Position numbers and translations under genes: made by a program. Positions 7,096 through 8,826 of a stretch of DNA of 8,826 nt are shown here, one piece after another; the stretch's first letter is position 1; each line of letters opens with the position of its first letter. The notes beneath the pieces are model-generated. The model ran no database searches, was not told the DNA's origin, and was given only the letters and a program-made list of their open reading frames with translations. The stretch is taken from positions 1 through 8,826 of the forward strand of contig JAJRAP010000263.1 of NCBI GenBank assembly GCA_028679855.1, written 5' to 3'. Source of the DNA: Candidatus Methanoperedens sp. GTDB taxonomy: Archaea; Halobacteriota; Methanosarcinia; Methanosarcinales; Methanoperedenaceae.

Positions 7096-7596
7096 ATGAA
7101 ACATACAGTTGCCGTTCTTGTAGAAAATAAACCTGGCGTCCTGACAAGAGTTGCGGGTCTGTTCTCAAGGCGCGGGTTCAACATCGAAAGCCTTGCCGTG
7201 GGCGTGACTGAGAACGCGGATACCTCCCGCATGACAATAGTCGTGAGCGGAGATGACAACGTGCTTGAGCAGGTAATGAAGCAGCTCAACAAGCTCATCG
7301 ATGTGATAAGGGTGACAGATATACCTCAAGAGGATTCGGTGAACAGGGAGCTTGCGCTCATCAAGGTTGGTGTGGATTCCGACACACGCGCCGAAGTGAT
7401 GCAGATAGTGGACATATTCAGGGCAAAGATAGTGGATGTGGGCGTGAAATCGCTTATAGTCGAAGTGACAGGCGACGAGAGCAAGATAAATGCGATAAAG
7501 CAGTTACTTCGCCAGTTCGGGATCAAAGAGATGGTGAGGACTGGAAAGGTTGCAATGAACCGCGGGGCAAAGGTAGTCCAGAGCGAGAAGAAATAA
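7096..7596 (+). CDS. ilvN: Acetolactate synthase, small regulatory subunit
   Basis: This is the regulatory partner of the preceding catalytic subunit; it activates the enzyme and confers feedback inhibition, usually by valine. The 166 residues are typical of the short form. An N-terminal ACT domain (about 3-75) has the conserved [20 protein letters not shown] block (10-29) and IESLAVG (30-36). A C-terminal ALS small-subunit domain (about 80-158) includes RELALIKV and [15 protein letters not shown]. Start ATG 7096 is preceded by GGAGTGAG overlapping the ilvB stop. ilvH is the alternative symbol. ilvC, which often follows ilvBN in archaea, is not present downstream here. Confidence 0.96.
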   Translation: MKHTVAVLVENKPGVLTRVAGLFSRRGFNIESLAVGVTENADTSRMTIVVSGDDNVLEQVMKQLNKLIDVIRVTDIPQEDSVNRELALIKVGVDSDTRAEVMQIVDIFRAKIVDVGVKSLIVEVTGDESKINAIKQLLRQFGIKEMVRTGKVAMNRGAKVVQSEKK

Positions 7597-7735
7597 TAGC
7601 AAAAATGAAAAGTTCAATACGCTGGGCAGGAGCGGCGGTCTGCCCTGAAAACCTGCCGCGTGCGCGCCGGCGGTATCTGGAAGGGTTGTGCCTGCGCCTG
7701 TTTGTGTGCGCAGGGGTCAGCGGCCAGGTGGCGGA
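7597..7735 (+). other. GC-rich intergenic stretch with hairpins after ilvN
   Basis: No credible gene is seen; the short open frames here overlap one another and have no family signal. The stretch is markedly GC-rich compared with its surroundings. Inverted repeats include GGGCAG (7624-7629) with CTGCCC (7640-7645), and CCTGCGC (7691-7697) with GCGCAGG (7708-7714). It may be a structured 3' untranslated region of the ilv transcript, an uncharacterised RNA, or decayed sequence of foreign origin. I cannot tell these apart. Confidence 0.4.
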
Positions 7736-7740
7736 ACATG

Positions 7741-7777
7741 GATGCACACGGATCGGACGGATATGCACGGATTTTTT
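7741..7777 (+). repeat. Degenerate 10-bp tandem repeat, island 1
   Basis: Units of about ten bases follow each other with drift: GCACACGGAT, CGGACGGAT, ATGCACGGAT and a T-run. The unit (A/G)CACGGAT is related to the island at 8163-8195 (CGCAGATGAA). I recall intergenic repeats of this ACAGATGAACGC/ACGGAT type from many unrelated genomes, with no settled function. Confidence 0.5.
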
Positions 7778-7786
7778 TCATTTTTT
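7771..7786 (+). terminator. T-tracts, likely end of the ilv operon
   Basis: Two T-runs (7772-7778 and 7781-7786), separated by CA, are the first strong T-tracts downstream of ilvN. T-tracts alone can end archaeal transcription. There is no clear hairpin directly before them; the GC-rich stems lie 60 or more bases upstream. Confidence 0.5.
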
Positions 7787-7798
7787 CTGTTCCATTTA

Positions 7799-7977
7799 TT
7801 AGCCCCACACCTCCGCAATCTTCTCCTTTATCTTCTCCTCAAAAAGCTCGATCAGTTTCTTATTTGCATCGACCAATTTCTGCTCCTCTTCGATTCGGGC
7901 AACAATTTCCGTCCGGAAAGGGGGCGGGATAACATATCGCAATCTTCGCCATAGAGTCAGCCATGAACTGCGGTTCA
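7799..7977 (-). pseudogene. C-terminal tail of a type I restriction-modification protein (HsdS/methylase-like)
   Basis: On the minus strand the last about 36 residues, from EIVARIEEEQKLVDANKKLI to the final KIAEVWG and a TAA, match the helical tail that ends many HsdS specificity subunits and HsdM/HsdS-type DNA methylases (pattern EIV-IE-EQ-LV-AN--LI---E-KI---I--VWG). IPPPF just before it may be the remains of the usual IPLPPL-EQ lead-in. Nothing upstream looks like the target-recognition or methylase domains, so this is a remnant. The frame can start at ATG 7977 (59 residues), and a TATA-like box lies at 8011-8018, so a small protein might still be made. The frame is also open up to 8026. 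Confidence 0.7.
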
Positions 7978-8010
7978 TAAATGGACAAGAAACAGTATCG
8001 GTAGCCGACT

Positions 8011-8018
8011 CTTTTATA
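8011..8018 (-). promoter_or_regulatory. TATA-like box facing the restriction-tail frame
   Basis: On the minus strand the sequence reads TATAAAAG, a near-ideal TATA box. Its centre lies about 37 bases before the ATG at 7977, giving a predicted leader of about ten bases. No Shine-Dalgarno sequence is seen. It may be chance in AT-rich sequence. Confidence 0.35.
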
Positions 8019-8026
8019 CCAGGCAT

Positions 8027-8254
8027 AGAGATGCGGAGCTAATTTTTATCTGGATTTTTCTATGAAAATGACGGTGCACGCTATCCCCGTGCAGCCACTG
8101 CCTATAGGTTGCGATTCAAACTTTATGTCATATAATCCTTTTTATAATTTATTGTGAAAACAAACCGCAGATGAACGCAAATGAACGCAGATTTGTTATA
8201 CGGGAATCGCATGTTTCTGCCATTATTTTCAGTCTGTGTCTCGCTGTGCCACCT
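8027..8254. other. Intergenic region without a supported gene
   Basis: This AT-rich spacer lies between the restriction-tail remnant and the TumE-like gene. It contains a small inverted repeat, TGCACG (8075-8080) with CGTGCA (8088-8093), and the second decamer-repeat island (8163-8195). I see no tRNA, CRISPR array or coding frame of quality in it. Confidence 0.6.
8163..8195 (+). repeat. Degenerate 10-bp tandem repeat, island 2
   Basis: The units are CGCAGATGAA, CGCAAATGAA and CGCAGATTTG, three near-identical decamers in a row (8166-8195) after AAC. This is the cleaner of the two islands. It lies on the other side of the restriction-tail remnant from island 1, in the same relative orientation. 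Confidence 0.75.
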
Positions 8255-8626
8255 TTAGCTTTCCCTCGATAAGTTAATGCTCTTTCTTACAAATTCCAGT
8301 ACTTCCTTGATTGCCTCGGCAGGTTCATCACTGATAAAACTCTCACCAACTTCGTTTTCATGTCCATTATGGAAATGCTTTGGAAAAGTTGCAACATATT
8401 CCCATCTCTTATGAGGGATGTTGTCATGTCTGTAAATTTTCCCATCAATATGCCCTCGTTCCCAATGATACGCATACCGCCCCTCCATCTTTCTTGAAAA
8501 CCACACATCAATAAAACTTTCATCGATTAAATATATCCGCAGTTTGTCTTCAGATTCCTCTGCCATTTCAACAATATCTGAGAATTCGATCTCAGCATTT
8601 TGAGATAGTCTTTTGTTGATATTCAC
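8255..8626 (-). CDS. TumE/DUF6516-like toxin of a toxin-antitoxin pair
   Basis: The protein has 123 residues. It has the family layout: a strand-rich N-terminal half (KLRIYLIDESFIDVWFS, 28-44), then YAYHWERG (51-58), then IYRHDNIPHKRW (64-75) and FPKHFHNG (81-88), followed by an acidic ESFISDEPAEAIKEVLEFV helix. The His/Arg-rich RHDN-PH and FPKHFHNG blocks are the hallmark of the DUF6516 (TumE) family, which is classed as the toxin of a type II pair; the biochemical target is not evident from the sequence. The start is GTG 8626, which overlaps the stop of the upstream partner as GTGA. That overlap and the absence of a nearby promoter show a two-gene operon read leftwards. It looks intact. Confidence 0.8.
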   Translation of the reverse strand: MNINKRLSQNAEIEFSDIVEMAEESEDKLRIYLIDESFIDVWFSRKMEGRYAYHWERGHIDGKIYRHDNIPHKRWEYVATFPKHFHNGHENEVGESFISDEPAEAIKEVLEFVRKSINLSRES

Positions 8627-8826
8627 TGGACTGCCTCTAATGCTTTTTTTAGAGATGCCCTTTCTGCCTCAAGATGGTCTAACTTGAAGAAATCTTCCCA
8701 TGTTCCTTCTTCTTCAATTTCTCCCTTTTTATATCGGTTTTCAAACTCTTCTATTGAAGCAATTCCATATTTTTTAGCGATATTGAATATTTCAGACTCG
8801 CATCGCTTTAACCTGATATGCAGGTA
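8623..8826 (-). CDS. Putative antitoxin partner of the TumE-like protein (5' end cut by window)
   Basis: The frame is open from the window edge to a TGA at 8625-8623 and gives 67 residues. It is charged and probably helical: KRCESEIFNIAKKYG, then SIEEFENRYKKGEIEEE, TWEDFFKLDHLEAERA and SLKKALEAVQ. Acidic-helical small proteins of this style, with a motif like 'kyg-s-eeF---y--Ge', commonly sit directly upstream of TumE/DUF6516 or nucleotidyltransferase-type toxins in archaea. The four-base GTGA overlap with the next gene supports co-translation. The amino end, start codon and promoter lie beyond base 8826. Confidence 0.65.
   Translation of the reverse strand, partial: YLHIRLKRCESEIFNIAKKYGIASIEEFENRYKKGEIEEEGTWEDFFKLDHLEAERASLKKALEAVQ

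Noticed and set aside
7605..7954. Plus-strand open frames of 65-90 codons after ilvN
   Set aside because: They overlap in different frames, run through GC-rich hairpins, T-tracts and the antisense of the restriction tail, and show no protein family features.
8075..8136. Possible tRNA-like or single CRISPR-repeat-like sequence (GGTTGCGATTCAAAC region)
   Set aside because: No acceptor stem, anticodon arm or proper T-arm can be formed, and there is no second copy of the segment in the window.

Overview
The window looks like chromosomal DNA of a euryarchaeon that carries the tetrahydromethanopterin C1 pathway. The marker is an intact methenyl-H4MPT cyclohydrolase (mch), which is read as methanogen or anaerobic methanotroph. 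Methanosarcinales or Methanoperedens-like DNA is my best guess from protein style and is not proven. Archaeal signals agree: TATA-like boxes at archaeal distances, short or absent leaders, and T-rich ends after genes.

Layout: (1) 1-1040: mch, followed by two tandem stem-loops that both have a GATA loop. (2) 1041-2154: an M42-family metal-dependent aminopeptidase with its own promoter. (3) 2156-3768: an island holding a DUF234-type archaeal ATPase with a C-terminal PD-(D/E)XK-like motif and, on the opposite strand, an AbrB/VapB-like antitoxin whose frame ends in what looks like the tail of a PIN (VapC) toxin. The island is bounded by a 54-bp direct repeat (48/54 identical) made of the last 16 codons, stop codon and flanking bases of the peptidase gene. 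(4) 3823-7596: a branched-chain amino acid operon, cimA/leuA-family synthase, then ilvB, then ilvN. (5) 7597-8254: a stretch without an intact long gene. It holds GC-rich hairpins, two islands of degenerate 10-bp tandem repeat, T-tracts, and the C-terminal tail of a type I restriction-modification protein reading backwards. (6) 8255-8826: a minus-strand toxin-antitoxin pair, a TumE/DUF6516-like protein and its overlapping upstream partner, the latter cut by the window edge.

How the genes work together: the core of the window is housekeeping. Mch serves the C1 pathway. The citramalate/isopropylmalate synthase and two-subunit acetohydroxyacid synthase supply isoleucine, valine and leucine. Between and after these lie remains of mobile or defence-type modules (ATPase, AbrB-PIN fusion, restriction-modification tail, TumE pair). 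No complete new system is visible. The most unusual feature is the peptidase-tail duplication around the ATPase/AbrB-PIN island, where the antitoxin frame starts inside antisense sequence of the peptidase tail.
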